A DNA stretch of 64,000 nucleotides from Lysobacter concretionis Ko07 = DSM 16239 (GTDB lineage: Bacteria; Pseudomonadota; Gammaproteobacteria; Xanthomonadales; Xanthomonadaceae), in contig NZ_AVPS01000004.1 of NCBI RefSeq assembly GCF_000768345.1, positions 1-64,000 of the forward strand. Direction: 5' to 3'. Shown in pieces: positions 40,264 through 49,637 of this stretch (within the stretch, counting starts at the first letter, position 1; each line of letters opens with the position of its first letter). Both the position numbers and the translations under genes were made by a program. Under the pieces are notes generated by a model, which was not told the origin of the DNA, ran no database searches, and saw only the letters and a list, made by a program, of their open reading frames with translations.

Positions 40264-41019
40264 ATGAACGACATCAATGGTGCGGAAGACGCGCAGCGCC
40301 CCGCCGATGCGCGCGACGACGAGCCGGCCGCACTCGCCAACTTCATCGACAAGTGGCGTGCCCGTTGGCCGGAGTGGAATGTGGCCGAGGTCTTCGTCCC
40401 TGCCGCGCAGCGCCCGCTGGTACTGGCCTGGGCGACGTTGCAGCAGGAACTGATGGACGCCGCCTGGGGCGGAACCGATCCGCGCCCCGGCGTGGCCAAA
40501 TTGGGCTGGTGGCAGGAAGAGCTGGCCGGCTGGAAGCGCGGCGCCCGCCGGCACCCGCTGGGCACCGTGCTGCAGGCCCATCCCGCACCGTGGGAGGCGT
40601 TGGCGGCAGCCTTGCCCGGCCTGGCCGACAGCCGCGAGCGGCCGGGAGATGTACGGGAAGCGTTTGCCAGCCTGGAGCCGTTCGCGCAGGCAGTCGCCGA
40701 TATCGAAACGATCCTGTTTGCCGGGTCTGCCAGCGCAACCGACGCACACCTCGTTGCTGCGACGTTGCTGCACGCCCGGTTCGCCCAGCCCGGCGACGGG
40801 CAGGTGCCGCTGGACATGCTGGCCCGGGCCGGCAGCGGCGACCCGCGTGAGGCCTGGGCGCGGGAGTTGCGGAAGCAGTGGCCAACGCTGCCTGCCGGCA
40901 ACCGCCCACGACGTCTGTGGGCGGCACTCGCAGCCCGGCGTCTGGGCCAACCGGATCCCGTCCGGCCGCTGTCGGCGTGGACCACGTTGCGGGTTGCCTG
41001 GCGCGCCGCACGCGGGTGA
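40264..41019 (+). CDS. Squalene/phytoene-synthase-like protein, degenerate
   Basis: A 251-residue soluble protein. The stretch KLGWWQEELAGWKRGARRHPLG (residues ~80-101, quoted in part as WWQEELAGW) resembles the KLxWWREEL...HP element of squalene/phytoene synthases, but the DxxxD metal-binding motifs are not apparent, so catalysis is doubtful. I chose the ATG at 40264, preceded by AGGAAGGGCAGTCC. An upstream ATG at 40237 overlaps the phosphatase stop as ATGA and is an alternative. It is the last gene of the ubiG cluster by spacing (113 bp to the next gene). The function is unknown. Confidence 0.65.
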   Translation: MNDINGAEDAQRPADARDDEPAALANFIDKWRARWPEWNVAEVFVPAAQRPLVLAWATLQQELMDAAWGGTDPRPGVAKLGWWQEELAGWKRGARRHPLGTVLQAHPAPWEALAAALPGLADSRERPGDVREAFASLEPFAQAVADIETILFAGSASATDAHLVAATLLHARFAQPGDGQVPLDMLARAGSGDPREAWARELRKQWPTLPAGNRPRRLWAALAARRLGQPDPVRPLSAWTTLRVAWRAARG

Positions 41020-41133
41020 AATGCGACCGACCCGCATGGTCGGGCCTGGTGACCATCCGCCTGTCCAGCGGCAGGCTCCCGTTGCGTCCGGGGGTTCCGT
41101 TATGCTGCGGATGTCTGCACTACGGGGGGCGGG

Positions 41134-42864
41134 ATGGCGATTTTGTCGGGATGGCCTCATGGCGTTCGGGGGCTGGCTGCGGCCGCGATCCTCGTCCTGC
41201 TTCCGTGGATGTCTTTCGCGGCGGAGCCGGCGTCGGCACCCGCTGCCGCGTCCTCGAACCTTGCGACGCTCACCATCGCCCGGCTCGACGCCGATCTGGT
41301 GGCCATGGCCGTGGTCACCGGCGAGCACGACAGGGATTTCGTGACGATCGGTGGCAGCCGGATCCACGAGTTCCAGCACGAGCCACGCTGGTGGCGCGTC
41401 ACGGTGGATCGCCGGGTGGAAGCGGTTGATGTGCCGCAACTGGTGGTGCAGACTCCCCACCAGAACCGGATCGAAGTCTGGTCGCCGGGCCGGATGCTGC
41501 CGGTGCTGCGTTCACTGGTCGGGCCGGATGCGGACCCGAGGTTTTCGACGCGTGGCCTGGTGGTGTCGCTGCCCGAGGGCGTGGACGCGGGCGAATCCAT
41601 CTACCTGCGCGTGCATTCGCACAGCGCCGTGCCGATGCCGGTGACGATCGAATCGCTGGGCAACGTGCACCGGGCGGACCTGGTCCACGTCGCCTGGAGG
41701 ACGGTGTTGTTGGCGGGCCTGACCTTGCTGGCGATCCTGGCGCTGGGGTTCTGGATCGGGATCGGCGAGCGCAGCTACGCCTATCTCATGCTGACCCTGC
41801 TCGCCCAGGCCGGCTTTTTCGCCGCCAGTGGCGGGGAGTTCCAGATGCTGCCCGGCATCGCCGAGAACGTCGGCGGCGATCCCCGTCTGCCACGGTTGTT
41901 TGCCCTGATCGCCGCGCTTTCCAGCCTGGTATTCCTGGTCCACTACCTGGATCTGCGGATGCGGCAAGCAACGCTGACGCGGGTGCTGACCGCGTGCGGC
42001 CTGGTGTTTGGCCTGTTGACCCTGGCCACCCTGGTCAGCGCCACGCGATGGATCGCCGTGACCGCCAACCTGGTATTGATGCTGGCGACGGCTGTGGTGC
42101 TGGTGGCGGCGGTGCTGGGCTGCCTGCAGCGCCATCGGCCGGCGTATTTCCTGTTGCTGTCGTGGCTGCCGATGATGGCGTTGCTGCTGGTCCGGACCGG
42201 CGAGGTGCTCGGGATCTGGGCCGGTCCGTCCTGGTTGATCCACGCGTTCCCGGCGACGTTCGTGCTGTCGGGCCTGGTGATCATGATCGGCCTGAGCGAC
42301 ACCCTGCAGCAGCTGCGACGTGACCGCGACCATGCCAGCCGGCTGGCGACGTTCGACGGGCTGACCGGAGCGATGTCGCGCCCTGCGATCGAGGCGCGGC
42401 TGCTGGCCTGCGTCGAGGAGTCGCACCACAGCGGGCTGCCGTTGTCGGTGGTGTTCTTCGATATCGACAAGTTCAAGCGGATCAACGATGACTACGGTCA
42501 TGGCGTTGGCGACGGCTGCCTGAAGATCATCGTTCTGCGCACCCGCAACCGCCTGCGCACCTACGACTTGTTCGGTCGCTGGGGCGGCGATGAGGTGCTG
42601 GTGCTGCTGCCGGACACGCGGCTGGAGGAGGCCATCGGGGTGGCGGAAAACCTGCGCTCGGCGGTCAACTGCCGGCCGTTGTCGATCAATGGCCACGTAC
42701 TCGATGCCAGCCTGAGTCTGGGCGTTGCGGAACTGGCTCCCGGCGAGAGCGCATCGGAATTGCTGGAGCGTGCCGATGCCGCCCTGTACGCCAGCAAGTC
42801 GGCGGGACGCGACCGCGTGAGCGGCGGCAGCCCGGTGTTGCCGAAGCGGGTCGCGTCCGCCTGA
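41134..42864 (+). CDS. 7TM sensor diguanylate cyclase
   Basis: A 576-residue membrane protein with signal peptide (to AMSFAAEP-like site near residue 30), a periplasmic 7TMR-DISM-type sensory domain (~35-185), seven hydrophobic segments (~190-395) and a GGDEF domain (~410-560). The active-site loop reads GGDEV at 484-488, a conservative change of the last residue that does not remove the catalytic Gly-Gly-Glu. DKFKRINDDYGHGVGD is intact. It should make c-di-GMP in response to an envelope or carbohydrate signal. It is flanked by 114 bp of nothing notable upstream and a hairpin downstream. Confidence 0.93.
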   Translation: MAILSGWPHGVRGLAAAAILVLLPWMSFAAEPASAPAAASSNLATLTIARLDADLVAMAVVTGEHDRDFVTIGGSRIHEFQHEPRWWRVTVDRRVEAVDVPQLVVQTPHQNRIEVWSPGRMLPVLRSLVGPDADPRFSTRGLVVSLPEGVDAGESIYLRVHSHSAVPMPVTIESLGNVHRADLVHVAWRTVLLAGLTLLAILALGFWIGIGERSYAYLMLTLLAQAGFFAASGGEFQMLPGIAENVGGDPRLPRLFALIAALSSLVFLVHYLDLRMRQATLTRVLTACGLVFGLLTLATLVSATRWIAVTANLVLMLATAVVLVAAVLGCLQRHRPAYFLLLSWLPMMALLLVRTGEVLGIWAGPSWLIHAFPATFVLSGLVIMIGLSDTLQQLRRDRDHASRLATFDGLTGAMSRPAIEARLLACVEESHHSGLPLSVVFFDIDKFKRINDDYGHGVGDGCLKIIVLRTRNRLRTYDLFGRWGGDEVLVLLPDTRLEEAIGVAENLRSAVNCRPLSINGHVLDASLSLGVAELAPGESASELLERADAALYASKSAGRDRVSGGSPVLPKRVASA

Positions 42865-42897
42865 ACGCCGTTGCGCGAAGACTGCGACGTGCGAAGA

Positions 42898-42927
42898 CGG
42901 CAGCCGGGAAACCGGCATCGGCTGCCG
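42898..42927. terminator. Hairpin between convergent diguanylate cyclase and M23 genes
   Basis: CGGCAGCC / GGCTGCCG (8 bp) with an internal CCGG...CCGG is placed midway between two convergent stops. There is no T-run, so this is a possible bidirectional terminator. Confidence 0.45.
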
Positions 42928-42964
42928 GTGGTTCTTGACCGGTCGTTTCGAGCCGGAGCTGGCG

Positions 42965-43933
42965 TTACTTGCTCCGCTCCAGCACCAGCAGCGGGTCGAT
43001 CCGCACGTCCAGCCAGTTCATGCCCCAGTGCAGGTGCGGCCCGGTCGCACGACCGGTGGCGCCCACGGCCCCGATCACATCGCCCTGCCGGACCGTATCG
43101 CCGACCTTCACGTCCATCCGCGACAGATGCAGGAAGTTGGAGCTGATGCCGTGGCCATGGTCGAGCAACAGCGTGCCGCCGGTCAGGTAGAGGTCGCCGA
43201 CGAAGGTGACCAATCCCGACGCCGGCGCCATGACCGGGGTGCCGTTGGCGGCGGCGATGTCCATGCCCGAGTGGGCCGATCCCGGAGTGCCGTTGTAGAT
43301 GCGCTGGTTGCCGAAGCGACCGCTGATACGTCCGCGCACCGGCCAGCTGAAGGTCTCGGTGAACCCGGTGCGGGCATCGTCGCGGGCACGGGCGGCGCTG
43401 ACCCTGGCCTGTTCGCGGGCGATGCGTTCGGCGATCGCCGGTGGTGGCTGCACGGTCTTCGCGGGGACGCCGTTGACGCGTTCGATCGGCCAGTCACGTG
43501 GCATGACGGCGATGGCGCGGGTTTCGCGCTGCCCATCCGGACGCGCGACCTCGACACGGACCGGGCCGGCTTCATCGCGGGCGATACCGAAAGCCACTGT
43601 CCCGTAGGAAGTCACGCGCAGGTCGCGGCCGGCGTACCGGACCTGGCTGCCGGCGGGCACCTTGCCGATCACCAGCGAGCCCTGCGACACCGAGTCGGGA
43701 AACACGACGCGGCTGTCTGCAGAGGGGGCAACCGGGGCCGACGTGGCTGGCGGAGGCATGGGTTCGCCATGCGCAACCGCCAGGTTGGTGCCAGCGCCGG
43801 CGGCCAGCAGCAGTGCGCAGGCCGTGACTCTGCGAAGGGCCTGCCTCGGACTTGATCCCGGCGCGGACGCCCCGGAGGAAGCACTCCCGCGGTACGCGGG
43901 CAGGTGATACCCCATGAGTGAAGTAACCAGCAT
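42965..43933 (-). CDS. M23 family metallopeptidase (peptidoglycan endopeptidase-like)
   Basis: A ~322-residue exported protein. A basic stretch and hydrophobic segment (RRVTACALLLAAGAGTNLAVAHG, about 31-54) act as signal peptide. The C-terminal M23 (LytM) domain has NGTPGSAHSGMDIAAA (HxxxD), FVGDLYLTGGTLLLDHG and GPHLHWGM (HxH), all zinc-site elements, so it should be active on peptidoglycan cross-links. Starts at 43933 (weak AGGCG upstream) or 43915 are both possible. It lies between the diguanylate cyclase (convergent) and pyrC (co-directional, 113 bp upstream). Confidence 0.9.
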   Translation of the reverse strand: MLVTSLMGYHLPAYRGSASSGASAPGSSPRQALRRVTACALLLAAGAGTNLAVAHGEPMPPPATSAPVAPSADSRVVFPDSVSQGSLVIGKVPAGSQVRYAGRDLRVTSYGTVAFGIARDEAGPVRVEVARPDGQRETRAIAVMPRDWPIERVNGVPAKTVQPPPAIAERIAREQARVSAARARDDARTGFTETFSWPVRGRISGRFGNQRIYNGTPGSAHSGMDIAAANGTPVMAPASGLVTFVGDLYLTGGTLLLDHGHGISSNFLHLSRMDVKVGDTVRQGDVIGAVGATGRATGPHLHWGMNWLDVRIDPLLVLERSK

Positions 43934-44046
43934 TTCGCCTGTCTTCGCCCCAGTCACGTTTCGCGTCCGACCCGCGCCAGCGGCGCGGTCGCTGGTCGTC
44001 GCGCGGACCAGCGGTCCGCAAGCGCTCCTCTTCGCCCTCCCCATCC

Positions 44047-45414
44047 TCATCGATCAAAGGCCAATCGCTGGCCCTGCGGCGATCCGACCAGCCGGGTGCC
44101 GTCCCAGGCCAGCATGCCGTTGACCCAGGTCGAGGCGACCCGGCTGTGGAAGGTCCGGCCCTCGAACGGCGACCAGCCGCACTTGGACAGCACATCCTCG
44201 CGACGCACGGTCAGCGGGGTGTCGTCGATCAGCACCAGGTCGGCCGCGTAGCCTTCGCGCAGGAAGCCGCGTCCTTTCACATCGAACAGCTGCGCCGGCG
44301 CATGGGCGAACTTCTGCACGACCTGGGCGGTGGTCAGGTGGCCTTCGTGGACCAGTTCCAGTGCGGCGTTGAGCGCGTACTGCACCAGTGGCAATCCGCT
44401 GGGGGCCTTGGTGTACGGCTGCTGTTTTTCTTCCAGCAGGTGCGGTGCGTGGTCGGTGGCGAGCACGTCGATGATGTCGTCGGCCAGCGCGCGTACCAGA
44501 GCCTCGCGGTCGGCCGGGTCCTTGATCGCCGGATTGCACTTGATCAGGTGGCCGAGCGCGGCGTAATCGCCGCGGTCGAAACGCAGGAAGTGGATGCAGG
44601 TCTCGGCGGTGATCTGCTTGCGGCTGCCGTCGGCGCGGATCAGCGGCCCGGCCTCGAACAGCGCCAGCTCGTCGGCGGTCGAGATATGCAGTACGTGCAG
44701 CCGGGTGCCGTGCCGGCGCGCCAGCGAGATCGCCAGCTGGGTCGACTTCATGCAGGCCTCGCGCGAGCGGATGTCCGGGTGGCACTCGGCGGGAATGTCG
44801 TCGCCGTACTTCGCCTTGTAGCGAGCCATGTTGGCCTCGATCATCGGCGTGTCTTCGCAGTGGGTGATGATCGGCGTGGGCACGTCGCGGAACACTGCGT
44901 CGAGCACTTCCGGATCGTCCACCAGCATGTTGCCGGTGGAGGCGCCCATGAACACCTTGACCCCGGGCGCGCTGCGCGGATCCAGCCGCTGGATCGCCTC
45001 CAGGTTGTCGGTGCTGGTGCCCATGTAGAAGCCGTGGTTGCCCCACGCGCGGCCCGCGGCGCGGCGGTATTTGTCCTCCAGCGCGGTGGCATCGAGCGTC
45101 GGCGGGCTGGTGTTGGGCATGTCCATGAAGCTGGTCAGGCCCCCGGCGACCGCGGCGGCCGATTCGATCGCCATGTCGGCCTTGTATTCCATGCCCGGCT
45201 CACGGAAGTGGACCTGGTCGTCGATCATGCCCGGCAGCAGGCGGCGGCCGGCGGCATCGACCACGACTTCGCCGGTCCGGGCGGACAGGCCGGTGCCGAT
45301 TTCCACGATCAGGCCGCCTTTCACGCGCAGGTCGCCGTCGAACTCACGACCTTCATTGACGAGGCGGGCATTGACGACAAGTGTGGCAGGCGATGACGTT
45401 GCAGACGAAGGCAT
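44047..45414 (-). CDS. pyrC: Dihydroorotase (DHOase), class I-like
   Basis: A 455-residue amidohydrolase closing carbamoyl-aspartate to dihydroorotate. The first metal motif reads DDQVHFREPG, so the first His of the usual HxH is Gln67, with His69 retained. DMPNTSPP, ITHCEDT, HISTADELALF and DVLATDHAPHL are otherwise regular. As I recall, this Gln form occurs in a recognised dihydroorotase subgroup, including Bacteroidetes. It lies 27 bp upstream of nothing else in an operon except yidD, which precedes it by 27 bp. An allantoinase-type function is a less likely alternative. Confidence 0.88.
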   Translation of the reverse strand: MPSSATSSPATLVVNARLVNEGREFDGDLRVKGGLIVEIGTGLSARTGEVVVDAAGRRLLPGMIDDQVHFREPGMEYKADMAIESAAAVAGGLTSFMDMPNTSPPTLDATALEDKYRRAAGRAWGNHGFYMGTSTDNLEAIQRLDPRSAPGVKVFMGASTGNMLVDDPEVLDAVFRDVPTPIITHCEDTPMIEANMARYKAKYGDDIPAECHPDIRSREACMKSTQLAISLARRHGTRLHVLHISTADELALFEAGPLIRADGSRKQITAETCIHFLRFDRGDYAALGHLIKCNPAIKDPADREALVRALADDIIDVLATDHAPHLLEEKQQPYTKAPSGLPLVQYALNAALELVHEGHLTTAQVVQKFAHAPAQLFDVKGRGFLREGYAADLVLIDDTPLTVRREDVLSKCGWSPFEGRTFHSRVASTWVNGMLAWDGTRLVGSPQGQRLAFDR

Positions 45415-45441
45415 GGGAGGCGTCCTTGGGATCGAAGGGAG

Positions 45442-45687
45442 TCAGGAGGGCGGAGGAACCGGGTCGTTTCCGCCCGGGTGCAGGGGGTGGCAGCGCAGGA
45501 TGCGCCGCAGGGCGAGCCAGCTGCCCTTGATCGCGCCAAAGCGTGCGATCGCCTGCATCGCGTATTCCGAACAGGTGGGGTGAAAGCGGCAGCGTGGCCC
45601 GAGCAGGGGACTGATCCAGCGTTTGTAGCCGCGCAACAGGGCGATGAGCAGACGGTCGATCACGGGTTCTCGAATGCAGGCACGCAT
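45442..45687 (-). CDS. yidD: Membrane protein insertion efficiency factor YidD
   Basis: An 81-residue amphipathic protein with the family core [30 protein letters not shown] and CHPLHPGG. It aids YidC-dependent insertion at the inner membrane. It is usually beside rnpA-yidC, but here it is detached and precedes pyrC by 27 bp. The ATG at 45687 places the core at the position seen in E. coli. GTG starts at 45690 and 45663 are possible. Confidence 0.93.
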   Translation of the reverse strand: MRACIREPVIDRLLIALLRGYKRWISPLLGPRCRFHPTCSEYAMQAIARFGAIKGSWLALRRILRCHPLHPGGNDPVPPPS

Positions 45688-45803
45688 CACCGATGGGAGG
45701 TAGGATGATCCGGATCGACGTCCGGGCCAGCACAGGGCGGTGGAAAATCGCCCTGGACTCCCTTGGGACTTCCTGGAAGCCTTGCGGGTATTTCGTGGCG
45801 CTG

Positions 45804-45832
45804 TTGCCGCAGGTGCTGGGGCAGGGTATAAC
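45804..45832 (+). promoter_or_regulatory. Sigma-70 promoter of the dksA-like gene
   Basis: TTGCCG (45804-45809) and TATAAC (45827-45832) are separated by exactly 17 bp. Transcription should begin near 45839, about 40 nt before the GTG start at 45879. Since the promoter lies inside the longer frame that begins at 45693, it supports the later start. Confidence 0.75.
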
Positions 45833-45878
45833 AGCGCGCTTTCCCGTCACAAGGGAACTGAAAAAGGACAGGTGGCTC

Positions 45879-46985
45879 GTGGCCGTGAAAAAAACCGCGA
45901 CTAAGGTCGCCAAGACCATCCAGAAGACCTCCAAAACGGCCGCCAAGAAGGCCGTAACGAAGAAACCGGCGGTCGGAAAAGTGACTGCGGCCAAGGCTCC
46001 TGCCGCAAAGAAGCCCGCGACAGCGAAGGCGCCGGCAGCCAAGAAGGCCGTGGCCGTCAAGAAGGTTGCCGCGACCGGGAAGTCGACCGCGAAGACTGCA
46101 CCGGGCAAACCGGCGGCAGCGAAGAAACCAGCAATTGCGAACAAGAAGGTAACCAAGATCATCGACAAGAAGCCGGCCGCAAAGAAGGCGGTCAAGGCAA
46201 CCAAGGCTCCGGTTGCAAAGAAGGCGGCAGCCAAGAAGGCCGTCGCCAAGGAAGCCACCGTCAAAAAGGTTGTCGCCAAGAAGGTTGCAGTCAAAACGGC
46301 TGCTGCCACCAAGGCGACCGCCAAGAAAAGTGTGGCCACAACCAAGCCGGCAACTGTCGGCAAGGCCGTAAAAAAGACCAGTGCCACTGCCGCGTCCAAG
46401 GCAGCCACTCCTGTAAAATCCGCACCTGCAGTGAAGGCGTCGCCGGCCCAGGCCGCAGCACCTGCCAAGCGCCGGCTCGGCAAGGTGGCCGTGGCGGTTG
46501 CCGCCAAGCCGCAAGCTCCCGTGTCCCGAGGCAAGGTCAAAGTCGTGCCGTATAAAACAGAAAAAGGCAGCGGTCGTCCCATCGTTCCCAAAGGCTACGT
46601 GCCTGCGGCCGATGAGGAATACATGAGCCCGTTGCAACTCGAATACTTCCGCCAGCGCCTGCTGCAGTGGCGCGACGATCTGGTGGAGGAGTCCAAGCAG
46701 ACCATCGAGAACCTCAAGGACGAAGTCCGTGACGTCGGCGACGAAGCCGAGCGCGCGACCCGTGAAACCGAGAACTCGCTGGAACTGCGTACCCGTGACC
46801 GTTACCGCAAGCTGATCAGCAAGATCGACAGCACCCTCAAGCGGGTCGACTCCGGCGACTACGGTTTCTGTGTCGACACCGGCGAAGAAATCGGTCTGGA
46901 GCGCATGGATGCCCGGCTCACCGCCGAGCGCACGATCGACGCGCAGGAGCGTTGGGAGCACCTGCGCAAGCAGATGGGTGATTGA
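45879..46985 (+). CDS. DksA/TraR family protein with a histone-H1-like N-terminal tail
   Basis: A 368-residue protein in two parts. Residues ~1-215 are a Lys/Ala/Val/Pro-rich low-complexity tail with many AKK/KKA/AAK repeats, like bacterial histone-H1 (AlgP/HctB) tails. Residues ~250-368 are DksA-like: a coiled coil starting YMSPLQLEYFRQRLLQW, then the zinc-finger region. The four zinc positions read Cys331, Thr334, Thr352, Ala355, so only one Cys remains and zinc binding is not expected. DksA binds the RNA polymerase secondary channel and works with ppGpp. The GTG start is supported by the promoter at 45804-45832 and AAGGA upstream. The gene ends in a strong terminator. Confidence 0.9.
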   Translation: MAVKKTATKVAKTIQKTSKTAAKKAVTKKPAVGKVTAAKAPAAKKPATAKAPAAKKAVAVKKVAATGKSTAKTAPGKPAAAKKPAIANKKVTKIIDKKPAAKKAVKATKAPVAKKAAAKKAVAKEATVKKVVAKKVAVKTAAATKATAKKSVATTKPATVGKAVKKTSATAASKAATPVKSAPAVKASPAQAAAPAKRRLGKVAVAVAAKPQAPVSRGKVKVVPYKTEKGSGRPIVPKGYVPAADEEYMSPLQLEYFRQRLLQWRDDLVEESKQTIENLKDEVRDVGDEAERATRETENSLELRTRDRYRKLISKIDSTLKRVDSGDYGFCVDTGEEIGLERMDARLTAERTIDAQERWEHLRKQMGD

Positions 46986-47014
46986 CCTCCAGCCCTTGAC
47001 CATCGCGTGATCCG

Positions 47015-47041
47015 AAAACCCCGCCGCCGGCGGGGTTTTTC
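47015..47041. terminator. Terminator between the dksA-like gene and sufE
   Basis: AAACCCCGCC / GGCGGGGTTT (47016-47038, 3-nt loop) is flanked by A and T runs and lies 30 bp past the stop at 46985. It can serve both convergent genes. Confidence 0.93.
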
Positions 47042-47102
47042 ATGATGCCGGCGATGTCACCGCGAAGCGCTCGCCCCGGGCCCGACCCGGGGTGGCCGCC
47101 GG

Positions 47103-47555
47103 TCACTGCCTCTGTGCGAGCAGCGCTTCTTCGGCCTGGCCACGGATGAAGCCCAGCAAGGCGGTCAGTCCGTTGCTGCGGGTTGGCGAGAGGTGCTTGG
47201 CCAGGCCGATATCGGCGATGTAACTGGCATCGGTCGATACGATTTCCTCGGCGCTGCGGCCGGAGTAGACTCGCAGGGCCAGGTAGACCAGGCCGGAGAC
47301 GATGGCCGAATCGCTGATCGCGTGGAAGTCGAGCTTGCCGGCATCGCCGTCTGCGACGATCCAGACCAGCGACTGGCAGCCGCGCAGGCGGTGCTCCTCG
47401 GTTTTCCACTCTGCCGGAAGGTCCGGCAACTTGCGGCCCAGATCGATCAGGTACTGGTAACGCTCCGACCAGTCGCCGAAGAACGCGAATTCGTCGCGGA
47501 TGGCGGCCTGGGCTTCGGTGGGCGTGGCTTCAAGCGGGAATGGAGTGGAGATCAC
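47103..47555 (-). CDS. sufE: SufE family Fe-S assembly protein
   Basis: A ~150-residue sulfur acceptor that stimulates the SufS cysteine desulfurase. FAFFGDWSERYQYLIDLGRKLP and RLRGCQSLVW with the acceptor Cys60 are the family hallmarks (first motif at about residues 23-44). The GTG at 47555 is the only initiator close to the family N terminus, with a weak ribosome site. sufBCDS are not adjacent, so this is an isolated sufE; cysS lies 55 bp upstream on the same strand. Confidence 0.92.
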   Translation of the reverse strand: MISTPFPLEATPTEAQAAIRDEFAFFGDWSERYQYLIDLGRKLPDLPAEWKTEEHRLRGCQSLVWIVADGDAGKLDFHAISDSAIVSGLVYLALRVYSGRSAEEIVSTDASYIADIGLAKHLSPTRSNGLTALLGFIRGQAEEALLAQRQ

Positions 47556-47610
47556 TGTGGGGCTCGTCTGAAAGGGGCTCGTGCGGTTTTCTGCCTGGGC
47601 AGCAGTGGAC

Positions 47611-49002
<1,392 letters not shown>

Positions 49003-49148
49003 GGGGGGGCGGTGCAAAGGGATTGCGGCATTCTAGCCTTCGCCGCTGCAGGCCGACATTTGACGGGCGGCACGACAGCAGCGATTCAGCCGGGCATGTC
49101 TGCGGACGAATACACTTGCCGCACCCATTCATAGAGCCTCCCGACACG

Positions 49149-49601
49149 ATGATCCGTCTTCGCTTGTTGCTGCCGACCCTGCTGTTTGCCTCGGCAATGG
49201 TCCCGGCCTGGGCGCAGGACACCACGGTGATCCAGTCGGAGAACGTCCGTTTTGCCTACGCCCAGGTGCTGCGGGTGACGCCGGTCTACCAGACGTTGAC
49301 GGCCAACGCCGTGGAAGAGCAGTGCAGGCCGGCGGCATCGCCCGAGGAGTCCGAATCGCGCCTGGCGCGGGTAGTCGGGGCGGTCAAGGGCGCGCTGGGT
49401 CGTCAGTCGGAAGACGCCCCATCGCCGGTGGATTGCGAGCCGGTCACGGTACGGAAGGAGTTCCACCGGCCGATCGCCTACGACGTCGATTATGTCTACA
49501 AGGGCTCCAAGTACCGTTCGCGCCTTCCCGACGATCCCGGCAACCGCTTGCGGATCCGGATCGGTGTGACGCCGGTGGTGAGCGGCATCCGTGACAACTG
49601 A
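49149..49601 (+). CDS. Secreted protein related to glycine-zipper 2TM lipoproteins, zipper missing
   Basis: A 150-residue protein with a Sec signal peptide (LLLPTLLFASAMVPAWAQ, cleavage near residue 23). The mature part reads YAQVLRVTPVYQT and EEQC near the start, and YDVDYVYKGSKYRSRLPDDPGNRLRIR near the end (about 117-143, two parts). These flank the glycine zipper in SmpA/UmoD-like 2TM proteins. The zipper itself is replaced by a short non-glycine-rich stretch (VVGAVKGALGR). It is divergent from cysS and precedes the arginine leader region by 36 bp. The function is unknown. Confidence 0.65.
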   Translation: MIRLRLLLPTLLFASAMVPAWAQDTTVIQSENVRFAYAQVLRVTPVYQTLTANAVEEQCRPAASPEESESRLARVVGAVKGALGRQSEDAPSPVDCEPVTVRKEFHRPIAYDVDYVYKGSKYRSRLPDDPGNRLRIRIGVTPVVSGIRDN

Positions 49602-49637
49602 GCGCGTGGTCAGAGTGCTTGCCGGGAGGCGCGTTGC

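Noticed and set aside
45693-45878. N-terminal extension of the DksA-like protein
   Set aside because: A sigma-70 promoter at 45804-45832 lies inside it, so the extension would not be transcribed from that start.
46000-46500. Lys/Ala-rich repeats in the DksA-like gene as a DNA repeat or frameshift artefact
   Set aside because: The frame is open from promoter to a conserved DksA domain and the codons vary, so it is a translated low-complexity tail.
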